Shown here: piece after piece, positions 32,601 through 43,324 of the stretch
How positions within the stretch are numbered: the first letter of the stretch is position 1
Layout of the letters: every line of letters begins with the position of its first letter
Program-made: the position numbers and the translations under genes
NCBI GenBank assembly: GCA_948567375.1
Contig: OX419756.1
Location: 30,828,333 to 30,892,332 of the forward strand
DNA from: Lunularia cruciata
Lineage: Eukaryota > Streptophyta > Marchantiopsida > Lunulariales > Lunulariaceae
Length of the DNA: 64,000 bases
Reading direction: 5' to 3'
The notes under the pieces: generated by a model
Told to the model about the DNA's origin: nothing
The model's input: the letters and a program-made list of their open reading frames with translations, nothing else
Database searches by the model: none

Positions 32601-34445
32601 TACATGAAGAAGGGTGTAGATTACATGGTGATTTTGGAAGACAAGGAGGCTCTCAAAGCTTTTGAGGAGCTCAAGCAATCCCTTGTTGTAGCTCCAATTC
32701 TTGCTAAACCTGATTGGAGTAAGCCTTTCATCCTCTACACTGATGCTTCTAATGTAGCTATAGGATGCACTCTTAGTCAATTAGACCAAGATGGGCATGA
32801 TCATCCAATAGCTTATGCTAGTAGGCAGATGGTTTCAGCAGAGAAGAACTACTCTGTCACAGAGAGAGAAGGGTTGGCAGTGATCTTTGGTCTCAAGAAG
32901 TTTAGACACTACTTGATTGGAGGGAAAGCCACAATTGTCACGGATCACAAGGCTTTGAAGTACATCTTCAACAAGCCTAATGTTGAAGGGAGACTAGCAA
33001 GGTGGATGATACTCTTGTCTGAGTATGACTACACAATTGAGGATAGGCCACGAAAAAAACATGCAAATGCTGATTTGTTATCTAGAGCCTATGATCATGA
33101 TGGAGATGAGCCAGTAGATGATTCCTTCCCGGATGAGGAGCTCATGACAATCTCAGTCACTCAAGAGATTCCAATGGAGTACAAGGAGATTGTGGATTTT
33201 GTGACAAGAGGTAACTATCCAGAAGGGATGCATGCTAGGGAGAGGAAGGCCCTTGCAGCAAGATCTAGACCTTACACAATGGTGGAGGATATTCTTTTTC
33301 ACCAAGGAGCAGATGGTCTCCTTCGAAGAGCAGTGGGTAAGGAAGAGTCTATCCTACTCATAAAGGAGTTTCATGAAGGTTTAGTATGTGGAGGACACTT
33401 TGCAGGAAAGGTGATTGCTTTCAAGATTCTAGATGCAGGTTACCATTGGAGAGGGATTTTCAAGGATTGTCTTGATTATTGCAAAACTTGTCATGTTTGT
33501 CAAGCTTTTGCTAGAAAGTCTACATCCACTCCACCACTTAGATCAATTCCATTGCTAGGACCTTTTGAGAAGTGGGGAATTGATTTTGTAGGACCTCTCA
33601 ATAGAACCCCAAGGAACAATCGGTACATTGTGGTAGTTACTGATTACCTTACCAAGTGGGTTGAGGCTAGACCATTGAGGGACAAGAATGAAGATGAAGT
33701 GGGTAGATTTCTTTATGAACGCATTATCACTAGGTTTGGATGCCCTTTGGAGTTGGTTTCTGATAGAGGAGGAGAGTTTACAGGAAGCATTACTACAGCC
33801 ATGCTACGACATTTCTCTATCACACATAGAGTAACTACATCCTATAAGCCAAATTCCAATGGCTTGGCAGAGAGAACCAATCAGACCTTGTGCATGATGT
33901 TGGCCAAAGATGCAGAAATGGAGGGGGCTAAACATCATTGGGACAAGAGGATTCATGCAGTTTTGTGGGAGTATAGGACAACCATGAAGACTTCCACTCG
34001 ATATTCTCCATTCCAATTGGTGTATGGTATTGAGTCTACCTTACCTATTCACTTTGATCTTCCTACCTTCCAAAGCATTCATAGGAGATTGAAGAAAGCA
34101 CAAGGAAGTGATGCAGGGAAGTCAAGGAAGGATCAACTCATGGAGTTGGAAGAGGCAAGAGCAGTTGCTATGGATCGAGTGGAGCAAGCCCAAAGGAAAC
34201 AAAAGGAGAGCTATGACAAGAGGCAAGGCAAGAAGAAGGTGGAGCCTTTCAAAGAAGGTGATTGGGTAATGTTGTTTGATTCCATTCGATTCAAGAGAGT
34301 GCAAAAGAAGTTTTTGCCTAAGTACTTTGGACCTTTCATAGTAGAGAAGGTGTGGGGCAATTACACCTATAATCTCAAGGAGTTGGGAGGAAGACACTTT
34401 GATAGGATTAACCATGATAAGTTGAAGATGTACCATAGAAGGTAG
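29619..34445 (+). CDS. Family A gag-pol polyprotein, tandem copy 2 (1608 aa, intact)
   Basis: Same length and domain order as the copy at 22482-27308: gag, CCHC knuckle, DGGS protease, RT with FIDD, RNase H, integrase with HHCC zinc and D, D, E core, GPF module. About 19 residue differences are scattered over the ORF, for example KYQKRER, AILMEES, DRPRKKH (where copy 1 has DRPGKKH) and STRYSPF. No stop or frameshift is seen. It is driven, if at all, from LTR2, whose TATA box is altered, so its own transcript may be weaker than copy 1's. Confidence 0.95.
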   Translation: MGKLPVFFGKDGEDVKAFVRDFKRACIGNNERRKNEWASLLPDFFEDAALTWYESKYQKRERREGEEESWETLTSALIENFLPDESYERLMSEVTFLKQGDGEKVRVYVERVEKLESRFRIVLRKGGDDVETTMIGIGAMLTKNFVGGLRPQIRSKVRYEKPSSKVEAIKIAILMEESLEGDESDLVVKEVVHPPQGYKYGGTSDTLVTRVAPQVVVAPILAPPPKDPLQTITEQLADLKINVVQLWEKREVDQNVGRGPRSYGNYPYRGGQPANNLNDRNCFGCGGRGHIQRNCPNSTYHGGRGYEGANRGKEGGSETQVAPNPNKGKGIASIDVVESKYEKGECSNSKGLNLELLAQEKKRARFAEDVHSSQGFTSSKDTPMSTRSTRTSTPSTTKTPRKKLGMEDFLISKQQWNYNVLEDVGSHKANITVGQLIALNPTLRKELRGGLSSTRSKKKKKAKVPVSMGVVDAKPAPWEACEYASKIDVRVNGHNIKDALVDGGSAVNAMSERLMKKLGMIPSRPSTFVVSMANKQQVRPVGVMDKVVVSVMGVQNLMTFQVLKDSSYDLLLGRPWLRAERTTDRWHKGYLRIGPSNHRVTVPVTNTTNTSHSDTPSSNYWESDSEEGASGVDTSMEEETSTEEDESESDSDVYPLCAMDFAPKPEVLKDPDKSPLTLEEVERRLSTLKYGPNVTKEEKVRFEEIFRKFIHVFAFSYKDLKEVTLEEHKIEVESHARPIRQKQRRISPPISLVVKEEIDKLKEAGFIFEVENSEWVSPIVIVKKKNGKLRVCVDYKKLNAVTKKDYYPLPFIDEILEEVAGHERYSFGDGYSGYNQIKIAPEHQQLTTFTTPWGTYAFKVMPFGLCNAPATFQRFMNKVFEPFIGKFVRDFIDDFCVYGSKEEHFEHLIKVLQRLDEANASLNPEKCIFGCEEGLLLGHIISKDGIAVDPEKVRKISDLPFPSSLTKLRQFLGMVGYYRRFIFSFSNKAYALTIYMKKGVDYMVILEDKEALKAFEELKQSLVVAPILAKPDWSKPFILYTDASNVAIGCTLSQLDQDGHDHPIAYASRQMVSAEKNYSVTEREGLAVIFGLKKFRHYLIGGKATIVTDHKALKYIFNKPNVEGRLARWMILLSEYDYTIEDRPRKKHANADLLSRAYDHDGDEPVDDSFPDEELMTISVTQEIPMEYKEIVDFVTRGNYPEGMHARERKALAARSRPYTMVEDILFHQGADGLLRRAVGKEESILLIKEFHEGLVCGGHFAGKVIAFKILDAGYHWRGIFKDCLDYCKTCHVCQAFARKSTSTPPLRSIPLLGPFEKWGIDFVGPLNRTPRNNRYIVVVTDYLTKWVEARPLRDKNEDEVGRFLYERIITRFGCPLELVSDRGGEFTGSITTAMLRHFSITHRVTTSYKPNSNGLAERTNQTLCMMLAKDAEMEGAKHHWDKRIHAVLWEYRTTMKTSTRYSPFQLVYGIESTLPIHFDLPTFQSIHRRLKKAQGSDAGKSRKDQLMELEEARAVAMDRVEQAQRKQKESYDKRQGKKKVEPFKEGDWVMLFDSIRFKRVQKKFLPKYFGPFIVEKVWGNYTYNLKELGGRHFDRINHDKLKMYHRR

Positions 34446-34493
34446 AGAGACCTTCACTTTGAGGACAAAGTGAAAACTTAGTCCGGGGGTAAA

Positions 34494-35185
34494 TGTAACA
34501 CCCATTTGTGCATGTGTGTGGTATTGTGATATTTAGCTTGGTATTACAAGTACTTAAGAGATATTATTTATATAGAGATAAAGGATGGTTCTATATTAGT
34601 CATGGTTAGCTAAAGTTAGTCATAGCTAAGATAGATGGGACCTTACTTTAGAGGAAGTAGAAAAGATGAGCACCACTATTTTGGATTTTAGTGTGTTGAC
34701 TTGGTATTATTCCTAGGTGTTTGGCTTTGGGGAAAGAGTTGAGAACTCTTGGGCCCGCAAGCCTTTTTGTTTTGGATTCTTCTTTAGTCCAAGGATAGCC
34801 CATGTGAAGGAATCCTTGCTTTAGTGGTTGGGTCAAGATAAGACCACATGCTTAGGGGAATATGCCCATGTGAATGGATATTCCTTTCTACTTTTTGACT
34901 TTACTTGACTTTTAGTCTAGTAACTTGAGTTACTACGGTAATTAGTAACTTTGGTACGTAACTATTTCACAAGTATATAAACAAGGAGTGAGGAGGTACT
35001 CATCATCCTTTCATTTGCAACTATCTCTCTCTCATTGAGTTCTCTAGTGAGCAATGTCTTGAGTCTTGGAGTGTTAGCCTTGGAGGAGTATGATGGAGTT
35101 GGGGTTCCTTGCCTTCTTAGTCCATGGTGCGCTACCATAATAGCCATCAGAGGTTCATCCTGAGTGAGAGACAGGCCGGCTCACA
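34494..35185 (+). repeat. Family A LTR3 of tandem array
   Basis: 692 bp. It looks identical to LTR1 and to the solo LTR at 38437. TATATAAA at 34974-34981. It abuts Am2 gag at 35186. Confidence 0.96.
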
Positions 35186-36666
35186 GACCATTCACTCTCA
35201 CATCAATCTTGGAGGCATATTCACAAACCTCCCATGGTGCTGGCTTGGCATCTACCACCCCCATTGATACTGTAACTTTTTCCTTCTTCTTCCTCTTGCT
35301 CCTTGTAGAACTCAAACCACCTCTAAGCTCCATTCTCATTGTAGGGTTCAAAGCAATTAATCAGCCCACTGTGATGTTAGCCTTGTGACTACCAACATCC
35401 TCCAACACATTGTAGTTCCATTGTTGCTTTGAAATCAAGAAATCCTCCATCCCCAACTTCTTCCTTGGAGTCTTTGTTGTTGATGGTGTTGAGGTGCGAG
35501 TGCTCCTAGTAGACATAAGAGTATCTTTGCTTGGAGTAAATCCTTGAGAAGAGTGAACATCCTCTGCAAAACGAGCTCTCTTCTTCTCTTGTGCCAAAAG
35601 CTCCAAATTAAGACCCTTGGAGTTTGAGCACTCTCCCTTCTCATACTTGCTCTCTACTACATCTATGGATGCTATCCCCTTACCTTTGTTTGGATTAGGA
35701 GCCACTTGGGTTTCACTACCACTCTCTTTCCCTCTATTGGCTCCCTCATAACTCCTTCCTCCATGGTAAGTGGAATTTGGGCAATTCCTTTGGATATGAC
35801 CTCTTCCTCCACAACCAAAACAATTTCTATCATTGAAATTGTTGGCTGGTTGAACTCCTCTATATAGATAGTTTTCATAACTCATAGGTCCTCTCCCTAC
35901 ATTTTGATCCACCTTTCTCTTCTCCCATAGTTGCACCACATTGATCTTGAGATGCGCAAGTTGTTTTTGTGATGGTTTGAAGTGGATCCTTTGGTGGAGG
36001 TGCAAGAATTGGAGCAACTACTACTTGTGGTGCAACCCTTGTCACTAAAGTATCAGAAGTTCCACCATACTTGTAGCCTTGAGGAGGATGCACAACCTCC
36101 TTCACCACCAAATCACTCTCATCTCCTTCCAAACTCTCCTCCATACGAATTGCAATCTTGATAGCTTCAACCTTGGAAGAAAGTTTCTCATATCTCACCT
36201 TGCTTCTAATTTGTGGTCTCAACCCTCCCACAAAATTCTTGGTGAGCGTGGCTCCTATGCCAATTATTGTAGTCTCCACATCATCCCCACCCTTCCTCAA
36301 CACTATGCAAAATTTGGACTCTAACTTTTCCACTCTTTCCACATAGACTCTCACTTTCTCTCCATCTCCTTGCTTGAGAAATGTAACATCACTCATCAAT
36401 CTCTCATAACTCTCATCAAGAAAAAAATGCTCAATGAGTGCTGAAGTCAAAGTCTCCCAAGACTCCTCTTCCCTATCTCTCCTCCCTCTCTTTTGGTATT
36501 TTGACTCATACCATGTAAGTGCTGCATCCTCAAAGAAATCTGGTAATAATGAGGCCCACTCATTCTTCCTCCTTTCATTGTTTCATATGCAAGCTCTCTT
36601 GAAGTCTCTCATAAAGGCCTCTACATCTTCTCCATCCTTGCCAACAAAAACCGGAAGTTTCCCCTT
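35186..36666 (-). pseudogene. Am2 gag and start of protease region, truncated
   Basis: N-terminal part of family A gag-pol on the minus strand, ending at 35186 where the tandem array begins (at the codons for RVNGH, just before the protease active site). The knuckle CFGCGGRGHIQRNC is kept. The start codon position (36664-36666) reads AAG instead of ATG. A frameshift lies near 35940, between the proline-rich stretch and the knuckle. It is dead. Confidence 0.88.
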
Positions 36667-37916
36667 CTTAACCTCTCACTATCTTTCTCTTTCTCAAATT
36701 TTCTTCTTTTCTTTTCTTTTCTCTCACTCTATAACTAATAGATTATATACATGACTAACACCATTTGAGAGTAATCCACCCCAGGGAACACAAAGGTTCA
36801 GGTTGCTCCAAGATTTCAATAGCAACATCAAATCCTAGAGTGCATATTAATCAAACCCTCATGGATAGTTTATCCATAAGTTGAAAGATTATCTCCATCA
36901 CTAATCTTGAGAACTAGCTGATGAAGGTGGTAGTATTTATGTAATTGTACTAAGGCTCTCTCCAAGATCCTTCACCAAAGTCTCCAAAAGTGCTTTTACT
37001 CCACTACACTCATGTCTTTTTGGAAGTCCTTCAACTCCACAAACCTCACACAACTCCTTGGTCTTAGATCTTCTCCTTTCCAATCTTGGTGAAGAAGGTC
37101 CAACATGCAAACCCAAGTCAAGTAAGCCTCTCCTTTCCCTCAATCTCTTGCTCTCAAAGGTCAATGGACATGAACTTTCCTTATGTTCCTTCTCTCCACA
37201 TAGAAAGCACTTAGACTCACTCTTTCCTCCAAGTGGTGTAGGTTTTTGGATCCTCTCAACACTTTCTTCAAATTCTATTGTAAACTCACTTTTCCTCAAA
37301 TCTACCCCTACAATCACCTCAAACCCTTAAGGAACCTTTCATAATCTCATTTTCCATTCTTGATGACCCTCCATGTTCCCAAGATGACTCTAAACACTCA
37401 AACATGCTTTTTGTTGATCTCAAACTCCTCATGCATGAGATCTCCACTCTGTAGAATTGACCCTTCCTCACAATGTCACTCAAATCTCCCAACCAGTATG
37501 TCACAGTCCTCTGAATTTTTTTACACTTGATCACAACTCTAGGGCATCTCTCCTTGCAAAATTTCAGATCTTTTCATTGAGCGATTTGTCCTAGACACCT
37601 TTCTATTCAGCACACATATTTCAGATTTGGTCTGAAAACCACCCCACTCACTTCAAAAACTCATAACTCCTTGCACAAGAATGATCTCTCTGTAATTTTT
37701 GTAGCAGCATGTAGGATACAATGCACTGAATTTTCTTACAAATTTTCAGGACAATTCACTGAAAATTGAAGAAATGGAAGAATCTATACCATTTTTCAGA
37801 GAGCATGCCGTTGCGGGAGCACTTTACCCTATCAACTTTCAAAAATTCTAGCCTAGTGCGCATAGTAGTTCTCACAATAATTTCAAGTGCGCTAACTGAA
37901 ATATAACCCAAGTTAT
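36667..37916 (-). other. Am2 leader with decayed zinc-knuckle ORF
   Basis: Leader of Am2. The upstream ORF is recognisable at 36937-37317, with CFLCGEKEHKESSC and CEVCGVEGLPKRHEC, but its ends are lost. The rest matches the tandem-copy leaders. It is cut at 37916 by a C unit. Confidence 0.8.
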
Positions 37917-38436
37917 TGTGGTACCCACATTTTTTGTTTTTCTATGTTTATTAGTGTTTAAGAGAAGAAGTAAGCACTGGAAGTCAAATTGCAAACAAAG
38001 AATGGACGAAAGTAACTTCGGAGGACATCCGAAGAAGATGGCATTGGATCTGGTGATGGAGGTACTCGGAAAAGGAGTACGACAGAAAAGTCTGACAAGC
38101 ACCATCTTTGGGTCGCAAGGCGCAAAAGATACAAAGACCGTTTAACAACCTTGGTACATGGCAAGAAAGTACATTTCCAAAAATGGCGGAGGCAGAAGAA
38201 GAATGTCTTGATAGTGACCGGGATTTGCATGCAGAAGAGAGAAAGTCAAAGTTGAAATTGACTAAAGAATGACTACAATTCAAGGTAATATAAGATTGTG
38301 ACTGCGTAGGGACAAGTTGAATGTGTCAAGTAAATTTCCAATCCCTTTGAGTAGTCGTCCTGCAGTAATGCGTGTCCGGAAGTCCATTGAGAGTGAAATT
38401 TTCCGAAATCCCCGAGGGAGTTAGAGTGTCTCGTCC

Positions 38437-39128
38437 TGTAACACCCATTTGTGCATGTGTGTGGTATTGTGATATTTAGCTTGGTATTACAAGTACTTAA
38501 GAGATATTATTTATATAGAGATAAAGGATGGTTCTATATTAGTCATGGTTAGCTAAAGTTAGTCATAGCTAAGATAGATGGGACCTTACTTTAGAGGAAG
38601 TAGAAAAGATGAGCACCACTATTTTGGATTTTAGTGTGTTGACTTGGTATTATTCCTAGGTGTTTGGCTTTGGGGAAAGAGTTGAGAACTCTTGGGCCCG
38701 CAAGCCTTTTTGTTTTGGATTCTTCTTTAGTCCAAGGATAGCCCATGTGAAGGAATCCTTGCTTTAGTGGTTGGGTCAAGATAAGACCACATGCTTAGGG
38801 GAATATGCCCATGTGAATGGATATTCCTTTCTACTTTTTGACTTTACTTGACTTTTAGTCTAGTAACTTGAGTTACTACGGTAATTAGTAACTTTGGTAC
38901 GTAACTATTTCACAAGTATATAAACAAGGAGTGAGGAGGTACTCATCATCCTTTCATTTGCAACTATCTCTCTCTCATTGAGTTCTCTAGTGAGCAATGT
39001 CTTGAGTCTTGGAGTGTTAGCCTTGGAGGAGTATGATGGAGTTGGGGTTCCTTGCCTTCTTAGTCCATGGTGCGCTACCATAATAGCCATCAGAGGTTCA
39101 TCCTGAGTGAGAGACAGGCCGGCTCACA
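38437..39128 (+). repeat. Solo family A LTR in the C unit
   Basis: 692 bp with GTCC on both sides (38433-38436 and 39129-39132) and no internal region. It is the product of LTR-LTR recombination after a recent insertion. It looks identical to LTR1 and LTR3. Confidence 0.93.
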
Positions 39129-39169
39129 GTCCAGGAGAGGGTATCATCTTCCAGCATCGTAGAACAAGA

Positions 39170-41170
39170 GAATAGATTATGGCAAAGAAGGTGGCCAATG
39201 CGCTGGAGGTGTGAAGTTTTGCAGTTCAAAGATTAGATGTAGTAGCTAGAATCCAAGTCTTGATTAGACTTTGTATTACTTTCTTAGCATGGAATTGGAA
39301 TTTCAGTTTGTCGGGAGTGATGGCAGAAATTGCTGCCAGTAATTGTGAGGAGGGTCTCAAGGTGGAAGGGAAGAGAGGGAATCCGGCTCAATGGATTGAG
39401 TCAGATTGGAGGTTAGTATTGGGGAGAGAAGCAGGAGAGCCGACGGGGATCACCTTCTATCGGAAGTGTGATGCTACAAAGGAGACGGCGGAAATTTGCA
39501 ATTTGTTTTTCACTCCTAGAACGACAAATGGATACAAGGTGGATTCCTATTGGGATCCAATTTGGAGAAGCATCGTGGGGGCAATGATGGCCATGTTCAA
39601 GCCAGAATGAACTACATATGTGAACATGTAGCAAGCCATTTTCTTCCACTAAATGTTTGCAGGAATTCCAGTGAATTGGGCGAAGTGCTTCCACCACCCA
39701 ACAAGGCAAATGGTGATCAATTGGGGAACGGGTTCTCCACCACATTATTTTGCACCGTTTGCGGTACATTTCTACTTTGGGTTGAACCTGTTGACAGAAG
39801 AGGAGCGTCATCGTATGGTGTCTCACGTTCATCCGGACTTACGACGAGAAGCAAAGAAGGAAGAGCGCTAGTATATGCTGCATCCGCGAGCCAATGATGA
39901 GTATTTCTTGAAGACTAGACAGTGGAAAGTCGAAGAAATCACCAGTCCAAAGACAAACAAACACGGCAAACCCAAAGACGCAAAGTCGCCTCCCACTCAA
40001 CAAAAGACTCAATAGCTGATTATGAAGAATGTGACGATGGTGAGAGAAGCATCATCAAGATAAGAGTCTGAGGAAGAAACCGAGTTGCAAGAGGAGGAAT
40101 TTGCAGAAGAGGAGCTCACCTTAAAAAGTGAGGAGTCCGGAAGCAATAGCGAGGGGGAGCCAAAAGTTCAGCAATCGGTGGCAGTCAGTGAAGCTTGTCA
40201 GGCGATGGTGGTGAACAAGTCAAGGCCAAAGGAGAAGGAAGAGTATCCAGCAAGACCGAGTTCAAGAGGCAAAGACAAAGAAAGTACAAAAACGATGTCT
40301 CTAAAGATACAAAGATCGCAACTTCGGATGAAGGAGCCAATGATGGAGGTGAAGACTCAAGACGAAGATGGCAATGAAGAGGAAGAGAACTTTGATGGGA
40401 TATCATATTTGACAAAGGTGGTCACACCATTGCTGGAGCTACTAAAGGATCATCGAAAGGTAATTCCCCAAGATCGTAGGAGGGGGATGAACAAGTTGCA
40501 GGTGGTGATGCATTTGCTGAGTGAAGTGAAGGGGTTGCAGGAGCAACAAGTCTGAAGAAGTGAAGAAGTGGAAGAACTTTGGCGGGAGGAAGGCTTGAAG
40601 AAGAAGACTCTCACAATGTTACAAGAAAGCTGCAATGTAAAAGAGAAAGAACTGCAGAGGCAAGCCGGAGAATTAACGGAACAGGCGATGTAGCTGAGCA
40701 AGATGAAGGAGGAAGTGAGTGATGTGCGCATCGAGAATGTCCATTTGAAGGCGATGACCATTGTAATGGAGCAGGAGTTGGACAGTTTGAAGAAGAGTTT
40801 AGTGGCAAAGGATCAAGCATGGCAGAGGGAGTTAGCAGCCAGGCAAGAAGAACAAGAACAATTACAATAACTTGTCGGGAGCGTGGAAATGCAAAACACA
40901 CAGTATGCAAAAGAGAAGAAGATGCTCGCTGCGGAGTACAAAGACAAGTTGAAGATGTATTGGGAGGAGTTGAAGGTAGAACATTCTCAAGGATATGCAT
41001 CGGAATCAATGGGAGAAGTTGCGGGGAAGTTGAGAGCAATTCTAAGCACGGAGGCTGAAGGGAGATTGGAAGAAGCCCGCCTACATGAGTTGAAGTTACT
41101 TGTGTAGGAAACTTGGAAGAGAAAAGCCAAGGATGTGTACATGAACACCTTGTTGATCCAATTACTTGTG
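39170..41170 (+). pseudogene. Family C coiled-coil protein gene, decayed
   Basis: A reading frame of roughly 650 codons broken by stops and shifts. The N-part contains FLAWNWNFS, FTPRTTNGYKVD and PHYFAPFAVHFYFGLNLL, also found in C4. The middle is acidic (EEEFAEEELTLKSEE). The C-part is a long heptad-rich coil (VRIENVHLKAMTIVMEQELDSL and following), also found in C3, ending in EAEGRLEEARLHELKLL. I do not recognise the family. The N-part vaguely recalls plant transposon-associated proteins, but I cannot support a name. Stops such as TAG or TAA at CAG/CAA-like positions again suggest cytosine decay. A structural, gag-like role is one possibility. Confidence 0.6.
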
Positions 41171-42310
41171 TAGATTGGAAGATGTTAGAAGTAGAGAATA
41201 ACGTTAGTCTTTGATTAGATTTAGTCAATTCAGAGTTAGAGATAGTAGTGTGATAGCGGAGCAGAAACCCGATGTTGCATAAGTAAGAATTCAAGTGTCA
41301 TTGGACTTGATAATTGACACATTAGAGAAGAGTGGGTCAAGAGATAGAGAGTTAGATAAGTCACTCCTTAGTGCAATTGTAGTTCCTAGTGTAGAAGTGG
41401 TAGAATAAGTGAAGGAATTAGTAGAATTAGCTATACCCAAAGAAGGAGAAAGAGTAGGAAGATCATTGGATTTGGAAGCTAATGATGAGGTAGACATCAG
41501 ATCGGGATAAGTGTCAATTTTGAGATAGGAAGAGGCAGATATGAAGAGATAGATTGTCAATTGGGATCTACAAGTAGGAAGAGATGTGAGAAAGCGGTGC
41601 ATAGGTACGCATGACTGCCATTTGCTTCAGTATTTAAGGGGAGCATTTGCAGTACTATGTTGTTCAGTATTCATATTTCTGAAGAAAGATAAAGCGAAGT
41701 GCTGTTCTCAATGCTCATCGCTTAAGCTTAATTCCGATTGTCAATTTTGTGTTTGTAGTTGTGAGTGTGTGGAGAATTCCAAAGAGCAAGTCAGTGTGTT
41801 TGTGGATGTTGGATTCTGTAGCCTTGATCTTCATTCTGTGTGTTTGATCTTGAGTGAAGTGCATCGGAGCAATGCCTTGACAGATCTAAGAAGAATTGTA
41901 GTGTTGATAGTATTCTACATTTGTGACTGCAGCACGAAGTTGATGTGAAGCAATTTCTATCGAGGAAGTTGTGCCTTCAGTGGAGGGGTGGAATACAATT
42001 CTGAGGCAAAATTGTTCTTTGCAATGAAGTGCCGTCTTCGGGAGAATCTAAATCATCATAATCAAGAGTTTTTTGGACAAAATTTGCTATGTTGTGATTA
42101 CATGTGTGAGTATTTGTGACAAATTGACAAGATTGTGAGCTTGTTACTCTCTTCTGGGTGTAGTTTCTACCTGAGAGATTAAAGAAGAAATCAAGAAGAA
42201 CTACATGTTATTGTTTGACTTTCTATTTGACCAATTCTGAATCATATCTCTGGGAGAACGAACTTTACTTACTTGATTACCGCAAAAGTGATATTTGCCG
42301 GGTTGTCACA
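41171..42310 (+). other. 3' part of the C unit
   Basis: About 1.1 kb shared by all C units. It includes a decayed acidic tail of the coiled-coil protein (to about 41510), then non-coding sequence to GTTGTCACA. The last 130 bp are the best conserved and recur at 49862, 51934, 56478, 17812 and 63607. Confidence 0.6.
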
Positions 42311-42632
42311 ACTATCATGTGTAGAAATTTCAAGTCCAAATCTCAAACTTGAGATTTTGCCCAAAATCACCTTAATTCCCAAAATTTGCAATCCACCTCA
42401 CACAATCTCTCCAATTCCTCTCATGTGTACAAGATGTACAAAATCACCTCAAAGACATCATAATGAACTACAGGGTATACAAATGGATCTTGGTTCTCTA
42501 ACATAAGTTCAGCCCTCTCCTCTCCTAATGTTCTCTCCGAGTGAGCTCTCATAGCCTCCTTCTGCATAATGTAGAATTGAATGCAAAACATTATCTTGCC
42601 TTCTAGAGAGGTCTCGGCAATGGAACCAAAAA
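42311..42632 (-). other. Am2 leader, PBS end
   Basis: The remaining leader of Am2 down to its PBS (complement of GGTCTCGGCAATGGAACC). It encodes the same 56-aa short frame (about 42421-42591) as the tandem copies, with the same terminal TGA. Confidence 0.8.
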
Positions 42633-43324
42633 TGTGAGCTGGCCTGTCTCTCACTCAGGGTGAACCTCTGATGGCTATTATGGTAGTGCACCATGGACTA
42701 AGAAGGCAAGGAACCCCAACTCCATCATACTCCTCCAAGGCTAACACTCCAAGACTCAAGACATTGCTCACTAGAGAACTCAATGAGAGAGAGATAGTTG
42801 CAAATGAAAGGATGATGAGTACCTCCTCACCCCTTGTTTATATACTTGTGAAATACTTACGTACCAAAGTTACTAATTACTGTAGTAACTCAAGTTACTA
42901 GACTAAAAGTCAAGTAAAGTCAAAAAGTAGAAAGGAATATCCATTCACATGGGCATATTCCCATAAGCATGTGGTCTTATCTTGACCCAACCACTAAGTC
43001 AAGGATTCCTTCACATGGGCTATCCTTGGACTAAAGAAGAATCCAAAACAAAAAGGCTTGCGGGCCCAAGAGTTCTCAACTCTTTCCTCAAAGCCAAACA
43101 CCTAGGAATAATACCAAGTCAACACACTAAAATCCAAAATAGTGGTGTTCATCTTTTCCACTTCCTCTAAAGTAAGGTCCCCTCTATCTTAGCTATGACT
43201 AACTTTAGCTAACCATGACTAATATAGAACCATCCTTTATCTCTATATAAATAATATCTCTTAAGTACTTGTAATACCAAGCTAAATATCACAATACCAC
43301 ACACATGCATAAATGGGTGTTATA
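42633..43324 (-). repeat. Family A LTR (5' LTR of Am2)
   Basis: 692 bp in minus orientation. Outer end GTTATA next to GGTC of B1. Confidence 0.94.

Larger units (their letters stand above)
20219..35185 (+). mobile_element. Family A tandem array: LTR-internal-LTR-internal-LTR
   Basis: Three 692-bp LTRs (20219, 27357, 34494) alternate with two complete internal regions, a repeat period of 7138 and 7137 bp. The middle LTR is shared. Both gag-pol ORFs are open. LTR1 and LTR3 look identical by eye; LTR2 has three private changes. GACC is found on both outer sides (20215-20218 and 35186-35189). However, the left flank is LTR sequence of Am2 and the right flank is its gag, so the flanks were not adjacent in Am2. 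Recombination between two separate insertions explains this best. Confidence 0.9.
37917..42310 (+). mobile_element. Family C long unit (3.7 kb without its nested LTR)
   Basis: Starts TGTGGTACCC and ends GGGTTGTCACA. Flanks are GTTAT (37912-37916) and ACTAT (42311-42315). The undisturbed A leader has GCTAT here, so each copy of a 5-bp duplication has changed once, both as C-to-T on one or the other strand. There are no terminal repeats inside, so the whole unit behaves as a single long LTR or a non-autonomous element. It carries a decayed coiled-coil gene (39170-41170) and a nested solo A LTR. Confidence 0.8.
19865..43324 (-). mobile_element. Family A element Am2 (host of the tandem array and a C unit)
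   Basis: A minus-strand A element inserted in B1's methyltransferase gene. Flanks are GGTA (19861-19864) and GGTC (43325-43328), a duplication with one change. Remaining own sequence: part of the 3' LTR (19865-20218), the N-terminal part of gag-pol and the leader (35186-37916), more leader (42311-42632) and the 5' LTR (42633-43324). About 3.4 kb of pol and 338 bp of LTR are missing exactly where the tandem array sits. The C unit at 37917-42310 interrupts the leader. Confidence 0.87.

Noticed and set aside
31475..32780. Minus-strand frames of 70-134 codons inside the family A polyprotein genes
   Set aside because: They are mirror frames of a real 1608-codon ORF with full domain content, and repeat identically in both copies for that reason.
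39260..41107. A host gene captured between insertions
   Set aside because: The coding segment recurs inside independent C units (C3, C4) at the same relative place, so it belongs to the repeat family.
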